Shown: positions 6,879 to 13,602 of the stretch, one piece after another | How positions within the stretch are numbered: the first letter of the stretch is position 1 | How the letters are laid out: every line of letters starts with the position of its first letter | The notes under the pieces: model-generated | Databases searched by the model: none | Told to the model about the DNA's origin: nothing | What the model saw: only the letters and a program-made list of their open reading frames with translations | Position numbers and translations under genes: made by a program | Assembly: GCA_902496005.1 (NCBI GenBank) | Contig: CABUZI010000034.1 | Coordinates: 1 to 15,363, forward strand | From: an uncultured Collinsella sp. | Lineage (GTDB): Bacteria > Actinomycetota > Coriobacteriia > Coriobacteriales > Coriobacteriaceae | Direction of reading: 5' to 3' | DNA length: 15,363 nucleotides

Positions 6879-7835
6879 CTACACCGTCCTGATGCGCGGG
6901 TTGATGAGCAGGTAGAGCATGTCAACCACGATGTTGATGATGATGAAGGCAAGAGCAACGACGATAACGACGCCCTGAACCAGGTTCGCCTCGTTGCCCT
7001 GAACGCCCTGCAGAATCGCAGTGCCCATGCCGGGGAGGTTGAAGATAACCTCGATGACGACGGCGCCGCCCATGAGGTAGCCGATCTTAAGACCGAGGGT
7101 GGTGACCGGGGTGATCAGCGCATTGCGAAGAACGTTGATGCCGACGACGACCTTTTCGGGAACGCCGGCGCCACGAGCCATACGGACATAGTCCTTGTCG
7201 AGCTCCTCGACCATGGCGGTACGCACGATACGAGTCATCTGGCCCGTCAGCGGAAATGCCAAGGCGATAGCGGGCATGATCATACGTCCCAGATAGCCAA
7301 CCGGATTCGTGGTGAAGTGAGGCAGAGCACCCGATGCCGGGAGCACCTTAAGGTAGGAAGAGAACAGCAGGATCAACAGAACGGCAAGCCAGAACGACGG
7401 GGTTGCCAAGCCGGCGATGGAAAAGACGCGGATCACTTGGTCCGGCCATTTGTCGCGATACAGTGCCGCGATGACGCCGAGCAAAAACGAAACGACCGCA
7501 CCGATGGCAAGACCGATGAAGGTCAACTGCATCGTGACGGGCAGGGCCGTGGAGATGCGCTTGGCAACGGAGTTGCGGGCAGCGCCGTAGGTACCCATGT
7601 CGCCATGAATCAAATCGCCCATATAGCGCACGTAGCGCACGGGCCAGGGGTCGTCCAGACCATACTTCTCATGGTACTCGGCAACCGCCTCGGGCGAGGC
7701 ACCGTCACCCAACGCCGTGTAGGCGGGGTCGGTCTTGGAGAACGACATAAGGAAGAACACCAGGACGGTGACGCCCAATGCCATGATCGGCAGCGCCACA
7801 AGACGCCTTCCAATCAAACGTAGCAAGTTGTTCAC
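6879..7835 (-). CDS. Peptide-class ABC transporter permease (DppB type, SatB-like)
   Basis: A 318-residue inner-membrane permease that would form the channel together with the permease half of the fusion protein. It has a membrane segment at about 12-32, then the extracytoplasmic stretch typical of DppB at about 33-95, and further segments at about 103-126, 137-160, 184-200, 245-265 and 286-311. The ATPase-contact loop is DYVRMARGAGVPEKVV at 215-230, and the NLPGMG near 266-271 is a family hallmark. The GTG at 7835 is chosen because GGGGAG (7841-7846) is 5 nt upstream; the open frame upstream begins only with a TTG at 7868. It is separated from the binding-protein gene by 157 bp with three hairpins, so it may be expressed at a lower level than the binding protein. 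Confidence 0.93.
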   Translation of the reverse strand: MNNLLRLIGRRLVALPIMALGVTVLVFFLMSFSKTDPAYTALGDGASPEAVAEYHEKYGLDDPWPVRYVRYMGDLIHGDMGTYGAARNSVAKRISTALPVTMQLTFIGLAIGAVVSFLLGVIAALYRDKWPDQVIRVFSIAGLATPSFWLAVLLILLFSSYLKVLPASGALPHFTTNPVGYLGRMIMPAIALAFPLTGQMTRIVRTAMVEELDKDYVRMARGAGVPEKVVVGINVLRNALITPVTTLGLKIGYLMGGAVVIEVIFNLPGMGTAILQGVQGNEANLVQGVVIVVALAFIIINIVVDMLYLLINPRIRTV

Positions 7836-7875
7836 GTTCTCTCCCCTTTCTTTTGTCGGTAGGACCAACTGGTAT

Positions 7876-7893
7876 ATGAGTACGGATACTCAT
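7876..7893 (-). other. Small hairpin upstream of the DppB-type permease
   Basis: ATGAGTA and TACTCAT form a perfect 7-bp inverted repeat with a 4-nt spacer. In minus-strand RNA the loop is UCCG, of UNCG type, although closed by an A-U pair. It is 3 nt downstream of the larger hairpin at 7897-7930 and 40 nt before the permease start. It could instead be a protein-binding palindrome. Confidence 0.45.
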
Positions 7894-7896
7894 TAC

Positions 7897-7930
7897 AAGA
7901 CCCGAGCGACATCGTTGCCGCCCGGGTCTT
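7897..7930 (-). other. 12-bp hairpin between binding-protein and permease genes
   Basis: The arms 7897-7908 and 7919-7930 pair over 12 bp around a 10-nt loop in minus-strand RNA (AAGACCCGGGCG with CGCTCGGGTCTT). One position is a G-U wobble in the sense RNA but an A-C mismatch in the opposite strand. No U-tract follows in the sense direction. It probably stabilises the binding-protein message or partly terminates transcription, which would give more binding protein than permease. On the plus strand it is followed by TTTGTTT, but no plus-strand gene precedes it. Confidence 0.55.
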
Positions 7931-7977
7931 TGTTTCAACTATGAGGATACGGTCCCAACGGCCGACATCCTGCATAC

Positions 7978-7993
7978 AGACTCAAGCGAGTCT
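7978..7993 (-). other. Small hairpin at the end of the binding-protein gene
   Basis: AGACTC and GAGTCT form a perfect 6-bp inverted repeat with a 4-nt loop, overlapping the last base of the TAA stop codon (7993-7995). It is the first of three hairpins met by RNA polymerase in this gap. Confidence 0.4.
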
Positions 7994-9606
7994 TACGCCT
8001 TGACGGTCGCAACGCCCCTGAAGGACATGCTCGTCGTGCCGATGCCCTTGAAGCCATCGAGGGCCTCACCGTTGGGTGCAGTGGACGGATCGTCCCAGGA
8101 AGCGGAGACGGTCTTGACGTGGACAACGGGGTACAGAACGGCGTTGTCGGCGATGATGTCGAAGCACTCGTTCCACTTCTTCTGCTGCTCGTCGCCCTCG
8201 GCGGCAAGAGCCTCGTCCATGAGACCGTGAAGCTTCTGCCACTCAGCGGACTCCTTCCACGGGCAACGGGTCTGCATCCAGACATTGTCGCCGTACCACC
8301 AGTTGAGCAGCAGGTCGGGGTCGGCGCCGAAGCAGGAAGGATCGCCAGGGGCAAGGAGGATATCGTAGGCCTCGCCGCCGTCGATGGCAGCATAGGTGGC
8401 CGGCGAAGTATCGGTCTGGATGGTCACCTCGAAGCCGAGAGCGTCGAGGTCGTTCTTGACCTGGGCGGCCATGCCCTTAATCTGCTCGTTGTCGGTGGTG
8501 CGCAGGGTGATGGCACCCGGGGTGATGCCAGACTCTTCGATGAGCTTCTTAGCCTTCTTGGCGTCGGTCTTGTACACCGTGGAAGCCTCATGATAGTTGG
8601 TGAAGCTCTTGGGCAGGTAGCAGCTGGCAGCGGTGGCAAGGCCGGCGAAGGTGTTGCTGACCATCTTCTCGGTGTCGAGCGCATACATGACAGCCTGACG
8701 GACCTTGACGTTGTTCCAAGGCTCCTTGGCGACGTTGAACATGATGAAGCGGGTACCGAAACCCTGAACGTTATCGATCTTGCAGCCGGCACTCTCGAGC
8801 TGGTCGACGGCGTCAGCGGTAACGAGCTCCATAACGAGCGTGGAGCCCTCCTGCTGAGCGGTAACGCGAGCGGTGGGGTCGGTCAGGATGCTGTACTGAA
8901 TCTTCTTATCCTCGGCAGCGTACTCACCGTTGTACTCGGGGTTGGGAACCAGGGTGATCTCGGTATCGGAGATAGAGTCGTACATCCAGGGGCCGGAGCC
9001 GATCGGCTGCTTGGCGCGATCCTCCTCGGTCTGGGTAGCCGGAGTAACGCGGATGATGGCAAGACGATCCTTGAGCAGAGAGAAGTTGGGGACCTTGGTC
9101 TTGACCGTCACGGTGCTGGCGTCCTTAGCCTCGATGGACTCGAAGGGCTGGAAGAACGGAGCATAGGTAGCGGAAGCGGCGCAAGCGGTGTAGGAAGCGA
9201 CGACGTCGTCAGCAGTGACCTCAGTACCATCGGAGAACTTGGCTCCCTTGCGGATGGTGACCTCGAAAGTGGTGTCGTCCACAGACTTGGGATCGTCGGT
9301 GGCGAGCTCGTTGAAGGTGCTGTAGTCATGGTAATCGATGCCGTAAAGGCCCTCGACGACATGCCAGTTAGCGCCCAGGCCAACAGCGGAGCCGGTGCTG
9401 GCGGGGTCGAAGCTGGACGGAGCGTAAGCGGAACCAGCGGTAATCACGCCGCCGCCACGGTTAGCGGAATCGGTGGAGCTGGCAGCGGAACCCTCGTCGC
9501 TGGAGCTGCCACCGCAGCCGGTGAGACCAAGGCCGGCGACAGCAGCGACGCTGCCGGTGAGGCCGAGGAACGAACGCCTGGACATACCCTTGTTGATGAT
9601 GGCCAT
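7993..9606 (-). CDS. ABC transporter solute-binding lipoprotein (SBP family 5, SatA-like), Tat-type signal
   Basis: A 537-residue extracellular substrate-binding lipoprotein of the peptide/nickel binding-protein family (SBP_bac_5). The N-terminus has a twin-arginine motif SRRSFLG at 9-15, a hydrophobic stretch, and a lipobox LTGC with the lipidated Cys31. This suggests export folded through Tat and anchoring to the membrane. A Ser/Gly/Asp-rich linker follows (about 32-52), then the binding domain with the typical DDVVASY and PIGSGPWMYDS segments. The ATG at 9606 is chosen because AGGAG (9612-9616) is 5 nt upstream; the frame start at 9621 is a TTG without better support. It is the first gene of the operon, directly below the control region. 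Family members bind peptides, nickel, glutathione or sugars including sialic acid, so its ligand rests on the neighbouring aldolase, kinase and esterases. Confidence 0.93.
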   Translation of the reverse strand: MAIINKGMSRRSFLGLTGSVAAVAGLGLTGCGGSSSDEGSAASSTDSANRGGGVITAGSAYAPSSFDPASTGSAVGLGANWHVVEGLYGIDYHDYSTFNELATDDPKSVDDTTFEVTIRKGAKFSDGTEVTADDVVASYTACAASATYAPFFQPFESIEAKDASTVTVKTKVPNFSLLKDRLAIIRVTPATQTEEDRAKQPIGSGPWMYDSISDTEITLVPNPEYNGEYAAEDKKIQYSILTDPTARVTAQQEGSTLVMELVTADAVDQLESAGCKIDNVQGFGTRFIMFNVAKEPWNNVKVRQAVMYALDTEKMVSNTFAGLATAASCYLPKSFTNYHEASTVYKTDAKKAKKLIEESGITPGAITLRTTDNEQIKGMAAQVKNDLDALGFEVTIQTDTSPATYAAIDGGEAYDILLAPGDPSCFGADPDLLLNWWYGDNVWMQTRCPWKESAEWQKLHGLMDEALAAEGDEQQKKWNECFDIIADNAVLYPVVHVKTVSASWDDPSTAPNGEALDGFKGIGTTSMSFRGVATVKA

Positions 9607-9636
9607 GTCTTCTCCTATCAATAGAGAATCTTACCC

Positions 9637-9658
9637 GGAGGCACCTAGACTTGCCCCC
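9637..9658 (-). other. Leader hairpin close to the binding-protein gene
   Basis: In sense RNA, GGGGGCA and UGCCUCC pair over 7 bp with one G-U wobble and an 8-nt loop. The hairpin ends about 20 nt before the AGGAG of the binding-protein gene. A regulatory role is possible but unsupported beyond the pairing. Confidence 0.3.
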
Positions 9659-9659
9659 G

Positions 9660-9710
9660 CGCAACTTGCGGACGACATATACCTTACCTACCGACAAACC
9701 CAACTTGGGT
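9660..9710. promoter_or_regulatory. Pair of CAACTTG-centred palindromes
   Basis: CGCAA-C-TTGCG (9660-9670) and ACCCAA-C-TTGGGT (9698-9710) are perfect palindromes around a single central base. They share the core CAACTTG and their centres are 39 bp apart. This is the layout of two operator sites for a dimeric regulator, placed downstream of the predicted transcription start. Which regulator would bind is unknown. Confidence 0.35.
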
Positions 9711-9743
9711 GCCGCGCTCGGCGACCGATACGTACATCCGCTT

Positions 9744-9764
9744 GAACGGTATTTACTACCGTTC
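9744..9764. promoter_or_regulatory. Operator-like 21-bp palindrome over the operon promoter
   Basis: GAACGGTA (9744-9751) and TACCGTTC (9757-9764) form a perfect 8+8 bp inverted repeat around a 5-bp spacer. The predicted -10 box (9753-9758) lies inside it, so a bound dimer would block transcription. The size and symmetry fit a GntR- or LacI-type repressor site. No regulator gene is present in the window. Confidence 0.6.
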
Positions 9765-9781
9765 ACCGAATTCGTTGACAA
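9753..9781 (-). promoter_or_regulatory. Predicted promoter of the transporter/catabolic operon
   Basis: On the minus strand, TTGTCA (9776-9781, five of six consensus bases) and TAGTAA (9753-9758, three of six) are separated by 17 bp. Transcription would start near 9746 and give a leader of about 140 nt. The -10 match is only fair; its position inside the operator palindrome is the main support. Confidence 0.45.
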
Positions 9782-9784
9782 ACG

Positions 9785-9800
9785 ATACTGCAGACAGTAT
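9785..9800. promoter_or_regulatory. 16-bp palindrome upstream of the promoter
   Basis: ATACTG and CAGTAT form a perfect 6-bp inverted repeat with a 4-bp spacer, starting 4 bp upstream of the -35 box. Its position suits an activator or a second repressor dimer. Confidence 0.4.
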
Positions 9801-9841
9801 GTATCGGCGAGGTGAGATATCAGTCTTCGTCAACCCGCAGG

Positions 9842-9870
9842 ATAGCAGGGTTATCGCTTGGGTTAGTCAA
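9842..9870 (-). promoter_or_regulatory. Weak upstream promoter candidate
   Basis: On the minus strand TTGACT (9865-9870) and TGCTAT (9842-9847) are 17 bp apart. The -35 box is good and the -10 box poor; TGC-TATCCT could act as an extended -10 with an overlong spacer. Listed as a possible second start for the transporter operon. Confidence 0.25.
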
Positions 9871-9954
9871 ACGTTTTAGCGTTAATAAAACCCGAAACCA
9901 GCAGGCAATCACAGTGAAATATAAGGTTGAAATTCACCCAATCATATATATCAG

Positions 9955-11910
9955 TTATTTAGGGTTGTTTAGTTTTTCAGATCCACTTGTGGAGGCCTTG
10001 TCTCGCTCTTCATTCCAGGCAGCAAGAGCCTCATGGACCGATCTTGCGACATCGGCAGGAACGCCTCGAACTTCTGCGATCTCTTTCTCACTCGCCGCGC
10101 GCAACCGCTTCATCGAGCCAAAATGGCGCATAATAGCACGTTTTCTAGTGGGTCCCACGCCTGGAACATCGTCGAGCACCGAGACCGTCATTGCCTTATC
10201 GCGCAGCTCGCGATGGAATGTAATGGCGAAACGGTGTGATTCGTCTCGTACCTGTTTAATCAGATAGAGCGAAGCGGACCCTGTCGGCAGCACGACAGGC
10301 GTCTCGTCCCAAGGCACGAAAACCTCCTCATCGGCCTTCGCCAAGCCGCAAACTGGTATATCGAGTCCAAGGGCCTCAAGTTGTTTGATGGCTGCCGTCA
10401 ACTGCGGCTTGCCGCCGTCGACAACAAGCAAATCGGGGCGCGAGCCAAAACGCTCGTCGGCCATGCGCTCGGGAGCGTAGCGCCGACCAAGGACCTCGGA
10501 CATCGACACGAAGTCGTTCGCCTCGTCCAGTTCGGCCTGGATTTTAAAGCGTCGGTACTGGCTCTTGTCGGCATGGCCGTTGGTAAACACCACCATCGAC
10601 GCAACCGTGAAGGTGCCATGCAGCGTGGAAATATCGAAGCACTCGATACGCATCGGAGGCTCGGGCAGTGCCAGAGCACTCTCGAGCTCCAAAAGTGCCT
10701 GATTGGTGCGGTCGTCGGCATAGCCCGTGCGCATCATGTAGCGCATAAGGGCATGACGGGCATTTTTGGATGCCATATCGAGTAATCGATGCTTTTCACC
10801 GCGCTGAGGTCTATGGAGATGACAGGAGCGCTCGCGCTTGCCTGCAAGCCACTCCCCCAGCGCCTCCGCATCCTCAAGCTCGACAGAGAGGTTGATCTCG
10901 GCTGGAATATCAGCCGTCTCGTCGTAATAGCGCTTAAGAAAGCCCGATTGAAGTTCTTCTTCATCGACATCGAGGCCCTTATCGAGAATAAACTCACAGG
11001 TTCGAACCGTTCGGCCCTCGCGCACGACAAAGACGCAGGCAGCCGAGATGGTCTCCTCGCGATAAAAGCCAATGACATCGATATCGACCTTGGACGGAAA
11101 TACGACCTGTTGGCGATCATCCAGGCCCCTGATGACATCTAGACGACGTTTGACGCGAGCCGCACGCTCAAAATCGAGCGCCTCGGCAGCCTCTGCCATC
11201 TCGGCCGTGAGCTCGTCGACGACATCCTTGCGATGGCCAGACAAAAAGCGCTCGACGCGCTTAACGTTCTTGGCATAGTCGGCAGGGGAAATCGCGCCGA
11301 CGCATGCGCCCGGCCCGCGCCCGACATGGTAGTCAAAGCAGGGACGCCCGTTTTGCGCGCAAATCATATTGACGATGTCTTCTTCGCCCTTATGAGATTC
11401 GACGATGCGGCGGCAGCGGCGCCATTCAGCACAGGATGCCGAGCAAATAGGAATAACCTTGCGTAGCGTATCGATGGTCTCACGCGCCGCACGGCTATCG
11501 GTATAGGGGCCAAAATAGCGCGTGCCGGGCTTATGGCGCTCGCGCGTGTATTTAATAGCGGGAAATAGATCGCTTTTAGTGATGGCGATAAAGGGATAGC
11601 TTTTATCGTCTTTGAGATCGACGTTAAAGTACGGATGGTACTGGCCAATCAGGTTGCGCTCGAGTACAAGCGCCTCATGCTCGGTTTCGACAACGATGTA
11701 GTCAAAGCTCGCAACCAATTGCATCATGAGCGGTATTTTTTGGCGCTCATCCTGCAGCGTCACGTATTGACGCATACGGGCACGCAAGTTTTTTGCCTTG
11801 CCCACATAGATGACATCGCCCTTGGCATCTTTCCAAAGGTAGCAGCCGGGTTGCGTGGGAACGCGCGAAACCTGTTCGGCAAGTGTTGGAATGTTGTCGT
11901 GACCTGCCAC
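9955..11910 (-). CDS. uvrC: Excinuclease ABC subunit C
   Basis: The nuclease subunit of nucleotide excision repair, which cuts damaged DNA on both sides of a lesion after UvrAB loading. It has about 651 residues. In order: a GIY-YIG nuclease domain (GCYLWKD... VIYVGKAKNLRARMRQYV, about 22-49), a cysteine region (about 156-203), a UVR domain binding UvrB (ALDFERAARVKRRLDVIR, about 244-261), an RNase H-like endonuclease domain with FDIS, VVDGG and DESH residues, and a C-terminal helix-hairpin-helix (DVPGVGPTRKRAI). The GTG at 11910 fits the AGGTG at 11914-11918; a GTG at 11916 in the same frame is the alternative and would add two residues. The gene begins right after murJ, so the two are probably co-transcribed. 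Its cysteine region departs from the usual pattern (see findings). The identification is certain. Confidence 0.96.
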   Translation of the reverse strand: MAGHDNIPTLAEQVSRVPTQPGCYLWKDAKGDVIYVGKAKNLRARMRQYVTLQDERQKIPLMMQLVASFDYIVVETEHEALVLERNLIGQYHPYFNVDLKDDKSYPFIAITKSDLFPAIKYTRERHKPGTRYFGPYTDSRAARETIDTLRKVIPICSASCAEWRRCRRIVESHKGEEDIVNMICAQNGRPCFDYHVGRGPGACVGAISPADYAKNVKRVERFLSGHRKDVVDELTAEMAEAAEALDFERAARVKRRLDVIRGLDDRQQVVFPSKVDIDVIGFYREETISAACVFVVREGRTVRTCEFILDKGLDVDEEELQSGFLKRYYDETADIPAEINLSVELEDAEALGEWLAGKRERSCHLHRPQRGEKHRLLDMASKNARHALMRYMMRTGYADDRTNQALLELESALALPEPPMRIECFDISTLHGTFTVASMVVFTNGHADKSQYRRFKIQAELDEANDFVSMSEVLGRRYAPERMADERFGSRPDLLVVDGGKPQLTAAIKQLEALGLDIPVCGLAKADEEVFVPWDETPVVLPTGSASLYLIKQVRDESHRFAITFHRELRDKAMTVSVLDDVPGVGPTRKRAIMRHFGSMKRLRAASEKEIAEVRGVPADVARSVHEALAAWNEERDKASTSGSEKLNNPK

Positions 11911-11916
11911 GCGCAC

Positions 11917-13599
11917 CTACTTGCGACGAAGCAGCGCCGAGACCTCGGGCATCTTAAAGACGAAGGCAAGGCCAAAAGTCACAGCGAGCGAGACAACGCC
12001 TGCAACACAAACGTAGCCCAGGGTAATGAGGATCGAGCTGCCAAGCGCTCCGACAAAGTGCTCAAGTGCCCACATAACGCCGGCGCCCGCGGCAGCGCCC
12101 AAGCCACCGAACAGTAGGCCGAAGAAACCGCCATGCAGGATAGACTTGACCTGAAGGCCATGCAGACGACGGCGCAGCCACCACAGTGAGCATCCGACCA
12201 AGACCACGTAGTCAACGACGTACGAAAGCGCAATTGCCGGCATACCGTAGCCCAGCACCACGCCAAACAGCAGCACCGAACCGGCCTGACCGATAGCTGA
12301 GTACAGGCAATAGCGGCTATAAGGTTTCATATCGAGCAGGGCCGAGAAGCTCTTCTGCATCAGCACGACCACGCCGTAGAGCGGCAGGGAAAGTGCCAGA
12401 TAGATAAGGAACTCCGACACCAGCGCCACACCGGATTCATCGAACTTGCCGGCGCAGTAAATCATGTTGAGCGGACGCGCGAAGACGATCAGATACAGCG
12501 CAAACGGAATCAGAAAGAAGAGCATCTGGGCAACACCGCGCGAAATGCCCGTACGGACGCTGTCGTAATCCTTCTCCTGCGCATCGTGAGAGAGTTCGGT
12601 ATAGAGTGCCGTCGAAAGCGAGGCGGCGATCAGCGCATAGGGCAATGTGTACCACAGGCGCGCATATGCGATGACGGAAGGGCCGGTCTCGGGCTGCACC
12701 ACCAGCGCGGCGGCATTGGTGATAGAAGTCGAGACAAACATGCACACCGTGGCGAGCAGCGTCGGGATACCAAGCGCGATCGTCTGTCGCAGTGCGGGGT
12801 CCTTAAAGTCGATATGGATATGAGGATGCACGCCATGCTTGCCAAGCGCGGGAATCTGGCAGGCCATCTGGACAAAGACGCCGAGGGTCGTACCAGCTGC
12901 GATCAAGATAATACCGGCCTGCTCGCCAAATTGTGCAGACACGGGAGCAAAGCCCATAAAGCTGGCGATGACGATGACATTGTTGAGAACCGGAGCAAAC
13001 GTCGACCAGAAGTAGTCGCGGTGTGCGTTGAGAACGCCCGAGAACACCGAACCCAAGCCATAAAACAGAATTTGGATAGCAAAGAAGCGGAACATGAACG
13101 CAGCGGAATCCATGCTGCCGCCATCGCCCGAAAGGAACGACTGCGTCCAAATAAAGCCGGGAGCAAACACGGTACCCAGCACCGAGATGCCACCCAGCAG
13201 CAGAAGCAGAATACCGAGCAGGTTACCGACATACTCGTTCGATGCCTCGCGACCCTGCTCACGCCTCACGCCCATGTACACGGGCAAAAACGCCGTCACG
13301 AGCATGCCGCCCATCACGAGTTCGTAGAGCATATTGGGCAGGTTGTTGGCGACCTGATAGGAGGACGAGAGTAGCGACATGCCAATAGCGGCCGCCATTG
13401 CCCACGTTCGGATAAAACCGGTAACGCGAGACACGATGGTCAGGATGGTCATAAGCCCGGCGGAACGACCAACCGTGGAGTAGTCCGACGAGCCCATGTC
13501 GTCAGTGTCATCTCGAGACGAAGAAGCTTCGGATGAGGGCGTCTGAGGCGCAGATTCTTTTGCAAAATGAGCTCCGCACTTCAATTCTTCCTGCGGCAT
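11917..13599 (-). CDS. murJ: Lipid II flippase MurJ (MviN family)
   Basis: A 560-residue polytopic membrane protein of the MOP superfamily that moves the peptidoglycan precursor lipid II across the membrane. The first 45 or so residues are hydrophilic (Ser/Asp/Glu rich). The conserved start of the family follows, SAGLMTILTIVSRVTGFIR at about 46-64, with Arg58 and Arg64 matching essential arginines of MurJ. About fourteen hydrophobic segments follow, and the C-terminus is short and basic (MPEVSALLRRK). The ATG at 13599 lies just after the ybaK stop (3-bp gap) and is preceded by GAGGA; a start at residue 35 (MGSSDYS) is possible but has less support. The N-terminal extension is probably cytoplasmic and its role is unknown. 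It sits between ybaK and uvrC in one transcript. Confidence 0.95.
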   Translation of the reverse strand: MPQEELKCGAHFAKESAPQTPSSEASSSRDDTDDMGSSDYSTVGRSAGLMTILTIVSRVTGFIRTWAMAAAIGMSLLSSSYQVANNLPNMLYELVMGGMLVTAFLPVYMGVRREQGREASNEYVGNLLGILLLLLGGISVLGTVFAPGFIWTQSFLSGDGGSMDSAAFMFRFFAIQILFYGLGSVFSGVLNAHRDYFWSTFAPVLNNVIVIASFMGFAPVSAQFGEQAGIILIAAGTTLGVFVQMACQIPALGKHGVHPHIHIDFKDPALRQTIALGIPTLLATVCMFVSTSITNAAALVVQPETGPSVIAYARLWYTLPYALIAASLSTALYTELSHDAQEKDYDSVRTGISRGVAQMLFFLIPFALYLIVFARPLNMIYCAGKFDESGVALVSEFLIYLALSLPLYGVVVLMQKSFSALLDMKPYSRYCLYSAIGQAGSVLLFGVVLGYGMPAIALSYVVDYVVLVGCSLWWLRRRLHGLQVKSILHGGFFGLLFGGLGAAAGAGVMWALEHFVGALGSSILITLGYVCVAGVVSLAVTFGLAFVFKMPEVSALLRRK

Positions 13600-13602
13600 C
13601 GC

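Larger units (their letters stand above)
9607..9954. other. 348-bp intergenic control region between uvrC and the transporter operon
   Basis: I find no gene here. The left third (9607-9710) is the leader of the transporter transcript and holds a weak hairpin and two related palindromes. The middle (9725-9807) holds the best promoter, an operator-like palindrome and other inverted repeats. The right part (9808-9954) is AT-richer and contains a second, weaker promoter candidate. It shows only a feeble terminator-like element for uvrC: a 4-bp stem followed by TTTTATT, around 9886-9905. Confidence 0.6.

Noticed and set aside
5406..7823. An 805-codon open frame on the plus strand, opposite the fusion permease-ATPase and permease genes
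   Set aside because: It is the mirror of two certain genes in GC-rich DNA. Its translation is rich in Asp, Gly, His and Arg with no domain, and it crosses two gene boundaries on the other strand.
4032..9606. A true dipeptide or nickel importer
   Set aside because: It cannot be excluded from the protein families alone, but the aldolase, kinase and esterases behind it and the permease-ATPase fusion favour a sugar acid.
8119..9624. A 501-codon plus-strand open frame opposite the binding-protein gene
   Set aside because: The composition is low-complexity Gly/Leu/Val/Asp. It has no recognisable motif and is explained by codon use of the real gene.
9812..10267. A 151-codon plus-strand open frame starting in the control region and entering uvrC
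   Set aside because: It begins with GTG without a convincing binding site, and two thirds of it is antisense to conserved uvrC sequence.
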